Below are positions 55,755-64,000 of a stretch of DNA of 64,000 nucleotides, in pieces (the stretch's first letter is position 1; each line of letters begins with the position of its first letter). Under the pieces are notes generated by a model that was given only the letters and a program-made list of their open reading frames with translations, was not told the origin of the DNA and made no database searches. The translations under genes and the position numbers were made by a program. Origin of the DNA: Rhizobium gallicum bv. gallicum R602sp (lineage in GTDB: Bacteria; Pseudomonadota; Alphaproteobacteria; Rhizobiales; Rhizobiaceae); the NCBI RefSeq assembly GCF_000816845.1, contig NZ_CP006880.1, forward strand, positions 1,736,001 to 1,800,000, in the 5' to 3' direction.

Positions 55755-56034
55755 TCTGGTCGCAATAACGCTCTTGATGATCGCGACAGTATCTTCAGCT
55801 ATATCGAAGCAGAAACCCGCGCGCGGCGGTTCATGTCGATAAAGAGGTCGTTCGCGCCGCGCGTCGTCTCCTTGAGTTTTCTGAAAGCGGACGCCCCGGC
55901 CGGATTGCTGGAACACGCGAACTTGTTATTTCGCGCACGCCTTATATTGCGGCCTATGCGGTGATGCCAGGACTCGTATCCTGAGTGTCTTGCATGGCGC
56001 CAAAATATGGCCTTCTGAGATCGAAGATAAGTAG
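55755..56034 (+). pseudogene. Frameshifted ParE/RelE-type toxin
   Basis: Three frames give an almost complete ParE toxin. LDDRDSIFSYIEAETRARR is followed after a shift by VHVDKEVVRAARRLLEF, ESGRPGRIAGTRELVISRTP and YIAAYAVMPG; after another shift, RILSVLHGAKIWPSEIEDK and a stop at 56034. Intact ParE proteins poison DNA gyrase; this copy is broken by at least two indels and should be inactive. Confidence 0.75.
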
Positions 56035-56038
56035 GCTT

Positions 56039-57448
56039 TTAACCGACTGCGACCGCGCCGTTGTCATTCGAAAATGTGCGGTCTTGCTCCTGTCGCAGCT
56101 TCAACAGCTCGGAACTTCCATCGATTTCGATGTCACTACATAGGATCGGATGTCCCGCCGATACCGGCCGAACCAGCCTGCGGTTGGCGGCGAGATAAAA
56201 AGGCACCGGACTTTCGGCCGACATCGCCTGCGCCGGCACCATTCTGCCCGAAACATTGGCGATCGAATGATGATGACCGCTTGCCGCAAGTAGCGTTCCA
56301 GCCGACAGGTCGGCATCGGCATGCGCGATGAGGTCAATAACCGGCTTCGGCGCCTCGGCCCCGCTCGACACGCCCTTGAGGCCGACTTCCAGGATGCTGC
56401 TTGCCGCCTCGACTCCCAGGAGGTGGCGCGGCAGATAGAGCATTGCGGTACGGCCCGACCGGTTGACCACGTGGCCCTTTTCAGCAAGCATTGCCCATGT
56501 CTCCGCATCGTTGCATTCGACTGTAACGAAGACACCACCGGCGAAGCTGACTTCGCCAGGGAGCCGGAGGCAATGAAACACGTCTAGAGTTGATTTGCCA
56601 GTGAGCAGACCACCCTCCTCCACCGGTGAGAAGAAGTCCGCCACTTCGCCGATGCGTGCGATGGGGGCGTGCAGATCCAACCGATCCACCGTGAAGCCGG
56701 TCGCATTGGCAACAAGGGTCAGCTCGCAAAGATCAGGCACCGTCCTCTGCGGCAGCGCCGCTGCTGCCTGCGCCCTGCCCGCGGCGACATCCGGGGTCGC
56801 AAGGGTGCCCAGCTCGAGCCATGCGGCAAACTGCGGTGCATAGAGCGACGTGCCGTTGCAGGTCAGGATGTTTTCGGCCGGATCAAAGACGAAGTCGTAT
56901 TCGCTGGATTTGCCGGCAGCGATGATATTTAGACCGAGAACCTGAGCCCAACTGATCAGCCCTATCAGAAGGCTTGGCTGGTCGCCATCGACAGGGGTTA
57001 CCAGCACATTGTTGCGGCGAGCCCGCGCGGCGAGACCAGGGCCTACCACGCTGTCGACCTCCTTTGACACGAGCGCCACATGCTTGCTGGCATCGATGGC
57101 CAGGCGCGCATGCCGCGCGCCGGCTTCGGGATGGCCAGTCGCCTCGACAACCACGGTAAACGGGAGAGCGAGGACTGTCTCGAGGTCGTCCGTTGCTATG
57201 AACCGATGCTCGGCCCAGGCAGCCGCGGCTTCCTCTTTTGTCCGGCAAAGGGCGATTTCATCGGCAGGCACCCCAATCGAACGCAGTGCGGCCACTGCAG
57301 TTTTCGCGGAAAGATCGACCGCCACACGCGTGCTGACGAGCGGCGTTCTGCGGCTCTGAGCGAGGAAGCTGCGCCCGAACGCACCGGTGCCGACGATGCA
57401 GCATTCAACAGGGGCGGCGCCTTTGGGGAAGTAGCTATGGTAGTTCAT
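56039..57448 (-). CDS. SAF-domain NAD(P)-dependent dehydrogenase (homoserine-dehydrogenase-like)
   Basis: A 469-residue protein. An N-terminal Rossmann domain (CCIVGTGAFGRSFLAQ, about 16-31; VVVEATGHPEAGARHA) is followed by a middle domain resembling homoserine dehydrogenase (SKEVDSVVGPGLAARAR, GKSSEYDFVFDP). A C-terminal SAF domain (about 370-450, HHHSIANVSGRMVPAQAM) follows. The family is found in sugar-acid clusters but this member is not assigned. It follows the TctA gene by 38 bases and likely ends the PdxA-TctCBA operon. Confidence 0.8.
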   Translation of the reverse strand: MNYHSYFPKGAAPVECCIVGTGAFGRSFLAQSRRTPLVSTRVAVDLSAKTAVAALRSIGVPADEIALCRTKEEAAAAWAEHRFIATDDLETVLALPFTVVVEATGHPEAGARHARLAIDASKHVALVSKEVDSVVGPGLAARARRNNVLVTPVDGDQPSLLIGLISWAQVLGLNIIAAGKSSEYDFVFDPAENILTCNGTSLYAPQFAAWLELGTLATPDVAAGRAQAAAALPQRTVPDLCELTLVANATGFTVDRLDLHAPIARIGEVADFFSPVEEGGLLTGKSTLDVFHCLRLPGEVSFAGGVFVTVECNDAETWAMLAEKGHVVNRSGRTAMLYLPRHLLGVEAASSILEVGLKGVSSGAEAPKPVIDLIAHADADLSAGTLLAASGHHHSIANVSGRMVPAQAMSAESPVPFYLAANRRLVRPVSAGHPILCSDIEIDGSSELLKLRQEQDRTFSNDNGAVAVG

Positions 57449-57486
57449 GATGACTCCAACCTCGAAAGAAAAGGCGGCGGCCGGCT

Positions 57487-59001
57487 CTAGTGGGCCGAGC
57501 CTGCCGCACCCCGCCGCCGCAACCGGGAGAGCAGTTTGACGGCCTGGGGAACGACGACGAGCGCCAGCGCCAGCGTGGTGATGGTCCCGACAAGCGGATT
57601 AGAGAAGAAGACGCTAAGGGAGCCGTCCGAGATGATCATCGATTGATGGAAGGCATTTTCAGCCTTATGGCCAAGCACCATGGCAAGCACCAGCGGCGCA
57701 ATCGGGAATTCAAGCTTGTTGAAGACGAAGCCTGCGACGCCGAAGACGAGCACCAGCCAGAGGTCGAACGTCTCGCTGGCGACAGTATAAGCGCCGACGA
57801 AGCAGATCGCCACGATGACTGGCCCGATGATCGAAAACGGAATGCGCATGAGCGCTGCGAACATCGGCACCGTGGCAAGGACCAAAATTACGCCGACGAT
57901 GTTCGATATATACATGCTGGCGATCAAGCCCCAGACGAAATCGGGCTTGGTTGTGAAGAGCATCGGTCCGGGCGTGAGGCCCCAGATCATCAGTCCTCCC
58001 ATCATGACGGCAGCTGTCGCCGAACTCGGCAAGCCGAGCGCCAGCATCGGCAGCATCGCGCACGTTCCCGCCGAATGATCGGCCGTTTCTGGAGCGACGA
58101 TACCTTCCGCACGCCCGCTGCCAAAGGCCTGGCCCGGCTTGGAGCATTGCCGCGCGATGCCATAGCTCATGAATGACGCAGCAGTTGGCCCACCCGGGGT
58201 GATGCCCATCCAGATCCCGACCGCGCAGGAGCGGATGACTGTGGTGAGGTATCTGGGCAGTTCAGCGATCGTGCGGAGCACGTCGCGCAGATCGATCCTT
58301 GACGAGAGGCCGCGAAATTTGTGGCCGTCCTGGACCGTCGCGAGGATTTCTCCAATCCCGAAAAGTCCGATGACGACCACAAGGAAGCTGATGCCACCAA
58401 TGAGCACGTCAAGCCCGAATGTCAGACGAAGCGATCCGGTGACGGTATCCATGCCAACTGTCGAGAAGAGAAGACCAAGTCCCAACGAAACCACCGTTTT
58501 CAACGGAGCAGCACTGCCCATCCCGACGAAAGCGCAGAAGGCAAGGAAATAGACGGCGAAATATTCCGGTGCGCCGAAACGCAAGGCGAAGCTTGCTGCC
58601 CACGAAGATAGAAGCGTAATGACGACGACCCCGACAAGCGCACCGATGCCCGCCGACATGAAGGCAAGTGTCAGCGCGCGCGTGGGCTGGCCTGCGCGGG
58701 CCATCGGATAGCCATCAAACGTCGTGGCGACCGAACTCGGCTCACCGGGAATGTTGAAGAGGATGGAGGTAGTCGATCCCCCGAACAGGGCACCCCAGTA
58801 CATCGACGCGAGCAGGATGATGGCCGACACCGGATCCATCGAGAACGTCAGCGGAATGAGCAACGACACGCCATTCGGCGCGCCAAGGCCCGGCAGTACG
58901 CCGACGATCAAACCAAGCATCACCCCCACCACCATGAGCATGATGTGGTAGGGCGTCAAAGCGATCTGGAATCCGTCCAGCAGCAGCCCAAAATTTCCCA
59001 T
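57487..59001 (-). CDS. tctA: Tripartite tricarboxylate transporter large permease (TctA)
   Basis: A 504-residue permease with about 11-12 membrane segments. GVLPGLGAPNGVSLLIPLTF (about 35-55) and the repeat IWMGITPGGPTAASFMSYG (about 265) are the TctA signatures. With TctB and the binding protein TctC it imports carboxylates driven by ion gradients. GGGAGGATTCG precedes the ATG at 59001. A fragment of a very similar gene lies at 9995-10172. Confidence 0.93.
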   Translation of the reverse strand: MGNFGLLLDGFQIALTPYHIMLMVVGVMLGLIVGVLPGLGAPNGVSLLIPLTFSMDPVSAIILLASMYWGALFGGSTTSILFNIPGEPSSVATTFDGYPMARAGQPTRALTLAFMSAGIGALVGVVVITLLSSWAASFALRFGAPEYFAVYFLAFCAFVGMGSAAPLKTVVSLGLGLLFSTVGMDTVTGSLRLTFGLDVLIGGISFLVVVIGLFGIGEILATVQDGHKFRGLSSRIDLRDVLRTIAELPRYLTTVIRSCAVGIWMGITPGGPTAASFMSYGIARQCSKPGQAFGSGRAEGIVAPETADHSAGTCAMLPMLALGLPSSATAAVMMGGLMIWGLTPGPMLFTTKPDFVWGLIASMYISNIVGVILVLATVPMFAALMRIPFSIIGPVIVAICFVGAYTVASETFDLWLVLVFGVAGFVFNKLEFPIAPLVLAMVLGHKAENAFHQSMIISDGSLSVFFSNPLVGTITTLALALVVVPQAVKLLSRLRRRGAAGSAH

Positions 59002-59018
59002 CGAATCCTCCCTGTCGT

Positions 59019-59513
59019 TCAGTAAACGCCGAACATGTTTTCGAGCGGACCCTTGTGCAGCGGGATCTGGAAGACGATCTCGAAAATCAGATAAAGTGCC
59101 ACGGCAAATCCCAGACCAAGGGAAACGGCTGCAAGGAAATGATATTTGCCCTGTCTCCACGAGACGTAGAAGAGATAGAGCGCGCTGCCGAGGTAAAGGC
59201 CAAGCTGGATGGCAACGACCACGAAAACCGCCATCGGCAAGAAAAAGGATGCCAGACGGCTGACCTGTTCAGCCTCCAGGAAGATCTCACTGCGCTTTTC
59301 TCCGTGCCGTCGGAGCGCAAATAGCGTCTGCGCGGCGGAGGCGACGCTCGCCAGGATCACAATCAGCCCGACATAAAAGGGAAAATAACCAGGTTGCGGG
59401 CCAGAGCTTTCCCAACCTACTCCAAGATCGAGCGAGCCCGTCGCAGCAAGAAGTCCGATGCCTGCGGTCACTGTCGCGGCGACCAGCTCCATGTGGATGC
59501 GTTTAACGTGCAT
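59019..59513 (-). CDS. tctB: Tripartite tricarboxylate transporter small permease (TctB)
   Basis: A 164-residue TctB with four hydrophobic segments and the GPQPGYFPFYVGLIVI motif (about 38-53) of the family. It lies between tctC (57 bases upstream) and tctA (17 bases downstream) and forms the small membrane subunit of the transporter. Confidence 0.9.
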   Translation of the reverse strand: MHVKRIHMELVAATVTAGIGLLAATGSLDLGVGWESSGPQPGYFPFYVGLIVILASVASAAQTLFALRRHGEKRSEIFLEAEQVSRLASFFLPMAVFVVVAIQLGLYLGSALYLFYVSWRQGKYHFLAAVSLGLGFAVALYLIFEIVFQIPLHKGPLENMFGVY

Positions 59514-59570
59514 TTGCTATCCTCCCTATGAGAAAGAACCGGTCCGGCGGCGCCCGCCGGACCGATCGTC

Positions 59571-60563
59571 TCACTGGACGAGCCAGCCTTCGGTCTTGAA
59601 GACCTTGACGGCATTCGTCTCGCTGGTCGCGATGAATTCGCCGAGCGCCTTGCCGGTCAGGAAATCACCGGTCTGCGACGTCTTGCGCACATACTCTTTC
59701 CATTCGGACGTTTCGCTCACCTTGCGAAGAACCTCGGTGTAGTAGGCGAGTGCATCCTCCGGAACATCGGCTGCAGCCCAGACAGTGCGCGGCATCTTGT
59801 AGGATTCGATCGGAATCCCGGCCTCGATGCAGGTCGGAATATCCTGCCAGCCCTTGCCGTCATGGATCGGCTCGCTTTTTGCCATTTGCGTGGACGAGAA
59901 GACACAGAGAGGTTTCACGGCGCCAGCTTGCCATTGGCCGACATTCTCGTTCGGGTTGTTGACGTTTGCAGCCACGTGACCACCCGCCAGCTGCACGCCG
60001 ACTTCGCCGCCGCCGTTGAACGGCACATACTTGAAGCTCGCCCCAGTCTGCTGTTCAATCAGGGCGACAAGCGTCTCGTCCGTATCCTTGGACTGGCTGC
60101 CGGCAAAGGCAACCGTTCCAGGCTTTGCCTTGGCGGCCTCAACAAGGTCCGTAGGCTTTCCATATGGCGAATCGGACTTTACCCAGATCAGGAATTCGTC
60201 AAACGCAAGGGCTGCAACGGGCGCCAGATCCTCGGTCGAGTAGGCCATCTTCGCCACATGGGGCAGCAGATAGGCGTTGTTCGTTCCGAAATAGAGCTTG
60301 TTCGCGTCGCCCTTGTTCTGCCTTGCATAGAGGAAAGCTTCCGCGCCGCTGCCGCCACCCTTGTTCAGGACGACCATCGACTGATCCATCAACTTGTACT
60401 TCGTAATGATGGACTGGATGGTGCGCGCGAAATTGTCGGTGCCGCCGCCGGCGCCCGAGGCGACGACGAACTCGACCGGGCGGTTCGGCTCGAATGCGAA
60501 TGCCTGGGGAGCCGCGCTTAGCGCCGCCAGGATAGTGCATGCAATGGAAAAAGGCTTCTTCAT
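59571..60563 (-). CDS. tctC: Tripartite tricarboxylate transporter binding protein (TctC)
   Basis: A 330-residue Bug/TctC-type periplasmic binding protein. A signal peptide covers about 1-23 (ending QAFAF). The mature part starts with PNRPVEFVVASGAGGGTDNF and has the family ligand loop FVGSQSKD-like AFAGSQSKDTDETLVAL and GGGEVGVQLAGGHV. It captures a carboxylate for TctAB. AAAGGAGG precedes the ATG. Preceded by a PdxA-like gene, so the ligand may be a hydroxy-acid. Confidence 0.92.
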   Translation of the reverse strand: MKKPFSIACTILAALSAAPQAFAFEPNRPVEFVVASGAGGGTDNFARTIQSIITKYKLMDQSMVVLNKGGGSGAEAFLYARQNKGDANKLYFGTNNAYLLPHVAKMAYSTEDLAPVAALAFDEFLIWVKSDSPYGKPTDLVEAAKAKPGTVAFAGSQSKDTDETLVALIEQQTGASFKYVPFNGGGEVGVQLAGGHVAANVNNPNENVGQWQAGAVKPLCVFSSTQMAKSEPIHDGKGWQDIPTCIEAGIPIESYKMPRTVWAAADVPEDALAYYTEVLRKVSETSEWKEYVRKTSQTGDFLTGKALGEFIATSETNAVKVFKTEGWLVQ

Positions 60564-60634
60564 TGTTACTCCTCCTTTGAACTCATCCGGCACGAACCCT
60601 CCTCCATGCCGGGCGATGCTGCAGATTTTTGAAG

Positions 60635-61672
60635 TCAGGCCGCAGCAGACAGTGCTGCAGCCCTCCTTGCCATGCGCGCTGCCAGAAGCAACGCCTCGCG
60701 GCTGGCGCCTACATCGGCGATGCCCTTTCCAGCGATGTCATAGGCCGTGCCGTGGGCGGGCGTGCACAGCGGGAACGGCAGGCCACCTATCATGGTCACA
60801 CCCTTGTCGAAACCGATCAGCTTCATCGCGATCTGCCCCTGATCGTGATACATGGTCAGGACGGCGTGAAACTCTTCCTTGAGTGCGCGTAGAAAGACGG
60901 TATCGGCGGGGAACGGGCCCGCGACGTCGAGGCCGGCTTTTTGCGCGGCTGCCACGGCTGGTTCGATGATCTCGATCTCTTCCGTCCCGAAGTTGCCGCC
61001 ATCACCAGCATGCGGATTGAGGCCCGCGACGATGATCCTCGGATTTTCGTGACCAGCGCTCTTCAAACATGCCTGCGTCAGCGCCAGCTCGGCGACAATC
61101 CCCTCCACCGATAGAGCCGACGCAACCTCCGCCAGTGGTATGTGCGAAGTCACGCGGGCGTTCCAGACGCGCTCGAGAACATTGAATTCACGCGCCTTGC
61201 CAGTGAAACCGATGACGTCGGCAACGAAACGGATTTCGTCGTCGTAGCCCGAATAAGCGTAACGCATCGCCTTCTTGTTGAAGGGGGTAAAGCAGACTGC
61301 GTGCGCTCGGCCGCTGTCAGCAAGCTTCAGCGCCGTGCGGAAGTTCGTCGTGGCGAAAGTGCCGCCTGCAAGTGTCGCCTCGCCGCGTACCACGTCGGCA
61401 GGATTGAGATGAGCAAGGTCGATGAAGACGTGGCGATCCTTACCCGCCTGCTCGAAACTGTCGAGCGGCGCGCTGGCAAGGTTCAAGTCGAGGCCGGCTT
61501 CTTTTGCTCCGTCTTCGAGAATACGACGGTCACCGATCACGACCAGATGCGCCGCCTCGCGGATTTCGGGAAGGGCGATGATGCGCGCGGTGAGTTCGGG
61601 ACTGATGCCGGCCGGATCACCCATCGCAAGGGCGATTACTGGACGCGTTTCGGTTGCGCCGTCTTTGATCAT
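60635..61672 (-). CDS. pdxA: PdxA family 4-phospho-hydroxy-acid dehydrogenase
   Basis: A 345-residue NAD-dependent dehydrogenase of the PdxA/PdxA2 family. ALAMGDPAGISPEL opens the fold; His in TSHIPL, GLNPHAGDGGNFGTEE and TMYHDQGQIAMKL give the metal-binding His and Asp residues. True PdxA acts in vitamin B6 synthesis, while PdxA2 oxidises 4-phospho-D-threonate or erythronate. The TctCBA operon context and GntR control favour a catabolic PdxA2-type role, although no DtnK/DUF1537 kinase is in the window. GGAGAGG precedes the ATG at 61672. Confidence 0.88.
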   Translation of the reverse strand: MIKDGATETRPVIALAMGDPAGISPELTARIIALPEIREAAHLVVIGDRRILEDGAKEAGLDLNLASAPLDSFEQAGKDRHVFIDLAHLNPADVVRGEATLAGGTFATTNFRTALKLADSGRAHAVCFTPFNKKAMRYAYSGYDDEIRFVADVIGFTGKAREFNVLERVWNARVTSHIPLAEVASALSVEGIVAELALTQACLKSAGHENPRIIVAGLNPHAGDGGNFGTEEIEIIEPAVAAAQKAGLDVAGPFPADTVFLRALKEEFHAVLTMYHDQGQIAMKLIGFDKGVTMIGGLPFPLCTPAHGTAYDIAGKGIADVGASREALLLAARMARRAAALSAAA

Positions 61673-61738
61673 GAACCTCTCCACATGTTTCTCCTCGAGG
61701 AAGCAGATACACCGGTTTGGCATTCAATATCAAGAGTA

Positions 61739-61755
61739 CTGCATGCTGTATGCAG
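61739..61755. promoter_or_regulatory. Candidate GntR operator
   Basis: CTGCAT and ATGCAG form an inverted repeat around five bases (61739-61755), between the divergent pdxA-type and GntR genes. It is a plausible FCD-regulator site and differs from the TTGTNTACACAA boxes elsewhere. Confidence 0.5.
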
Positions 61756-61830
61756 AATATTTTATTGACTTGATCTCTGCGGAGTTTCATTAGGTGGCTT
61801 CAGCGAGCGCCCTCAAAATGGAGAATCAGC

Positions 61831-62523
61831 GTGATCCGGATGAACTCAGTCAACGTGGGTGCGGGTGATGTCAGCAGCGTTGCGCCGCTGCAGCGAACAG
61901 CCTTGCACGACACGCTTGTGAACCACCTGCGCGACATGATCATCGAGGGGAATCTCGCACCAGGAAGCCGTATCCATGAAGGCCAGCTCGGTGAGCAGCT
62001 TGGCGTTTCAAGGACCCCGTTGCGTGAGGCAATCAAGTATCTGGCGAGCGAAGGGCTCGTCGAGCTCGTCCCCAGTCGCGGAGCAGTCGTGAAGCGCTTC
62101 AGTGCTAAGGATGTGGAGGACATGCTGACGGTATTGCAATCAATGGAGGAGCTCGCCGGACGGCTCGCATGCGAGGTCGGCTCCGCCGAGGAAATCGCCC
62201 ATGTTCGCGCCCTTCACGATGAGATGCTGGACAAATACAGGTCGGGCGACCGGCTGAACTACTACAAGCTCAACCAGGCGATCCATACGGCAATCGTCCA
62301 GATGGCGCACAACGCAACGCTCTCGAACATGCATACGACGTTGCAAACGAGGCTGAAGCGCATCCGTTTCGTCGGTCATGAAGGTCCTGAGAAATGGGCT
62401 GCCGCCGTTGCCGAGCATGAAGAGATGATCGTCGCCCTGGAACAGCGCAATCAGCCGGCATTGTCGGAGGCGCTTGGACGGCATCTGAAAAACGCCTGGG
62501 AGCGCGTCAAGGACGGTGTGTGA
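61831..62523 (+). CDS. GntR/FCD family regulator
   Basis: A 230-residue FadR-subfamily regulator with winged helix (about 25-90; LGVSRTPLREAIKYL) and FCD domain (about 95-225). GTG at 61831 has GGAG seven to ten bases upstream; ATG 61840 is an alternative. Divergent from the PdxA-TctCBA operon, which it probably represses until a sugar-acid ligand binds. Confidence 0.9.
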   Translation: MIRMNSVNVGAGDVSSVAPLQRTALHDTLVNHLRDMIIEGNLAPGSRIHEGQLGEQLGVSRTPLREAIKYLASEGLVELVPSRGAVVKRFSAKDVEDMLTVLQSMEELAGRLACEVGSAEEIAHVRALHDEMLDKYRSGDRLNYYKLNQAIHTAIVQMAHNATLSNMHTTLQTRLKRIRFVGHEGPEKWAAAVAEHEEMIVALEQRNQPALSEALGRHLKNAWERVKDGV

Positions 62524-62586
62524 GCCACGTTTGCCGGCGCAACGGGGCAGCCCACTCGATACTGCCACGCGGCATTGCGGACAACA

Positions 62587-63849
62587 TCAACCGATCGTTG
62601 GGGCGGCCCGATGCGCTGGAAGTGTCACGACGAAGCAGGCGCCGCCGCCCGAGGGGGATTCGTAACGGACCGCACCGCCATGGCGTTCGGCGATCTGGCG
62701 CACCAGCGCCAATCCCAAGCCCCAGCCGCCCGTGACCTCGCTTCGTCCCGAGGGCCGGTAAAACGGCTCGAAAACGCGGACATTCTCACTATCCGGTATG
62801 CCCGGACCCTCGTCACGGATTTCGAGTTCCACCGTACTGTCTACCTGCGCAACACTGGCCGTGACGGGAGGGACGCCGTGGCGCAACGCGTTCTGCATGA
62901 GATTGCGCACGAGCCTGCCGAGCAGGCGCGCATCGCCCATGACAGCCGCGGGCGTGCCAAAGACCTCGACGCCGTGGCGCGCCCCTTCTTCCGAGACAAG
63001 AGCCAAGAGGTCGATCGACTCGGGCGCATCGAGCTTTTGGACATGGTCGAGCCTGCTCGCCAGCAGAATCTCCTCGACGAGCGTGTCCAGTTCGGCCAGA
63101 TTGCGCACGATCTCCTCCTTGCGGTTCTCGTCCGGCGCCTGCTCATAGAGATCGATCGCCATGCGAAGGCGCGCAAGCGGCGAGCGCAATTCGTGGCTGG
63201 CATTGGCGAGCAGAGCGCGGTTCGACGTGATCAATCGCTCGACATGATCGGCGGCCGTGTTGAAACTCTTCGCGACCGCCGCGACCTCATCGCTGCCGTC
63301 CGCTGGTACACGCGCCACGAAGTCACCCCTCCCCCAGGCATCCACGCCCCTGCGTAGCCGCTCCAATCGGCTGGTGAGGTGGCGCACCACCGGATAGGCG
63401 GCAAGCCCAATGACGCCGGCGATCAACGCCAAATAGGTTAGCGGATTGCGGGCGGACGGACGGAACGGCCGCGCCATGCGCGCTGCCACCACGCGCCCGT
63501 CAGGCAACTCCGTCACCATGGTGTGAAAGCTGCCTCTGGCGTGGCGCCAGCGACCCTCGCGAACGTCGGGCGGGAGCGGCTGGCCGGCGCTCGCGATCAG
63601 CCTACCGCGCGGATCGTAAACTGCAATGTCGGCGTCGAATGCGCGTGAAAACCGCTCCAGCGTCGCCTTAATCGACTGCAGGTCCATGTCGGGCGGAATC
63701 AGTGCGGCGACGAACCGCGCGCGTTGGCTCTGCCAGCTGGACTCCTCCTCTCCCTGCCCCAGCCACACGAAGGCCGCACTGGCGAGCGCGACCGCTGCAA
63801 GGCTCGCCAGCAGCGTCAGGTAGATTTTCAGGAAAAGCCGGCTGCGCAT
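62587..63849 (-). CDS. Sensor histidine kinase
   Basis: A 420-residue inner-membrane kinase: TM1 about 10-30, periplasmic sensor about 31-135, TM2 about 137-157, HAMP (RLERLRRGVDAWGRGDF) about 155-210, dimerisation helix with phosphorylated His219 in ASHELRSPLARLRM, and HATPase domain with LMQNALRHG, EIRDEGPGIP and GGWGLGLALV. It resembles RstB/CpxA-type kinases. The response regulator gene ends two bases upstream, so the two form a typical two-component operon. The signal is unknown. Confidence 0.93.
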   Translation of the reverse strand: MRSRLFLKIYLTLLASLAAVALASAAFVWLGQGEEESSWQSQRARFVAALIPPDMDLQSIKATLERFSRAFDADIAVYDPRGRLIASAGQPLPPDVREGRWRHARGSFHTMVTELPDGRVVAARMARPFRPSARNPLTYLALIAGVIGLAAYPVVRHLTSRLERLRRGVDAWGRGDFVARVPADGSDEVAAVAKSFNTAADHVERLITSNRALLANASHELRSPLARLRMAIDLYEQAPDENRKEEIVRNLAELDTLVEEILLASRLDHVQKLDAPESIDLLALVSEEGARHGVEVFGTPAAVMGDARLLGRLVRNLMQNALRHGVPPVTASVAQVDSTVELEIRDEGPGIPDSENVRVFEPFYRPSGRSEVTGGWGLGLALVRQIAERHGGAVRYESPSGGGACFVVTLPAHRAAPTIG

Positions 63850-63851
63850 CG

Positions 63852-64000
63852 CTATCTCTCTTCGTCCTGGAAACGGGCGAAGACATAGCCGGCGCCGCGT
63901 ACGGTGATAATGCGCCTCGGATGCTTGGGATTGCTTTCGATCGCCGCCCTGATGCGCGATATATGGACGTCGATCGAGCGGTCGAACGCATCCAACTCCT
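63852..64000 (-). CDS. OmpR/PhoB family response regulator, 3' end only
   Basis: Only the last 48 or so codons are in the window; the 5' part lies beyond base 64000. The visible sequence reads AFDRSIDVHISRIRAAIESN, PKHPRRIITVRGAGYVFARF and ends QDEER, which is the recognition helix and wing of an OmpR-type winged helix. It is the partner of the histidine kinase that starts two bases downstream. Confidence 0.85.
   Translation of the reverse strand, partial: ELDAFDRSIDVHISRIRAAIESNPKHPRRIITVRGAGYVFARFQDEER

Overview
The window reads as a GC-rich alphaproteobacterial replicon, most likely a rhizobial (Sinorhizobium/Ensifer/Rhizobium-type) chromid or megaplasmid. The reasons are the matR-matABC malonate cluster, an Lrp-type regulator (PutR-like) beside a PutA without the N-terminal DNA-binding domain, a StcD-like N-methylproline demethylase, many LysR/GntR/TetR regulators, betaine ABC transporters and a TctABC system. 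I saw no rRNA, tRNA, replication gene or CRISPR array. The species is inferred, not proven.

Region 1 (1-10.3 kb) is a mosaic of small redox genes and decayed genes. Remnants of an alpha/beta-hydrolase, an SDR, an Ohr peroxidase, an acetyltransferase, an IS110 transposase and a TctA permease lie among intact genes: DUF2798, SDR, DUF6130, LysR with a divergent aldo/keto reductase, a GH13 trehalose-synthase-like enzyme, a second SDR and two tiny coupled genes.

Region 2 (10.3-46.2 kb) is the core: a catabolic island for proline betaine or related methylated amines. It holds PutR/PutA (proline to glutamate). A long minus-strand operon follows: GntR, DapA-like, aldehyde dehydrogenase, FAD amine oxidase, ProX-V-W-W transporter, GlxA/GbdR-like regulator, MOSC. 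Divergent from it are a Rieske oxygenase, its reductase and an M24 enzyme that resembles the DMSP lyase DddP. A few kb further on lies a second minus-strand operon: StcD-like demethylase, EtfB, EtfA, a DMSP-lyase-family cupin lacking its metal ligands, and glutathione-dependent formaldehyde dehydrogenase. Divergent from that are a TetR regulator, a P5C-reductase-like protein and a second ProX-W-V transporter ended by a strong terminator. The inferred logic is: import of a quaternary amine, Rieske then flavoprotein N-demethylation with electrons going to ETF, disposal of the released formaldehyde, and proline feeding into PutA. Between the two halves are an XRE-cupin/PLP-enzyme pair with a striking 51-bp dyad, a MarR/cupin/VOC group with an operator array, and a class C beta-lactamase.

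Region 3 (46.3-64 kb) has matR and matABC (malonate uptake, activation and decarboxylation), a DapA homologue with a LysE-type exporter, an ArgO/LysE exporter with its LysG-type regulator, a decayed RelB/ParE-type toxin-antitoxin pair, and an operon of PdxA-like dehydrogenase, TctC, TctB, TctA and a SAF-domain dehydrogenase with a divergent GntR. A sensor kinase and the 3' end of its response regulator run off the right edge.
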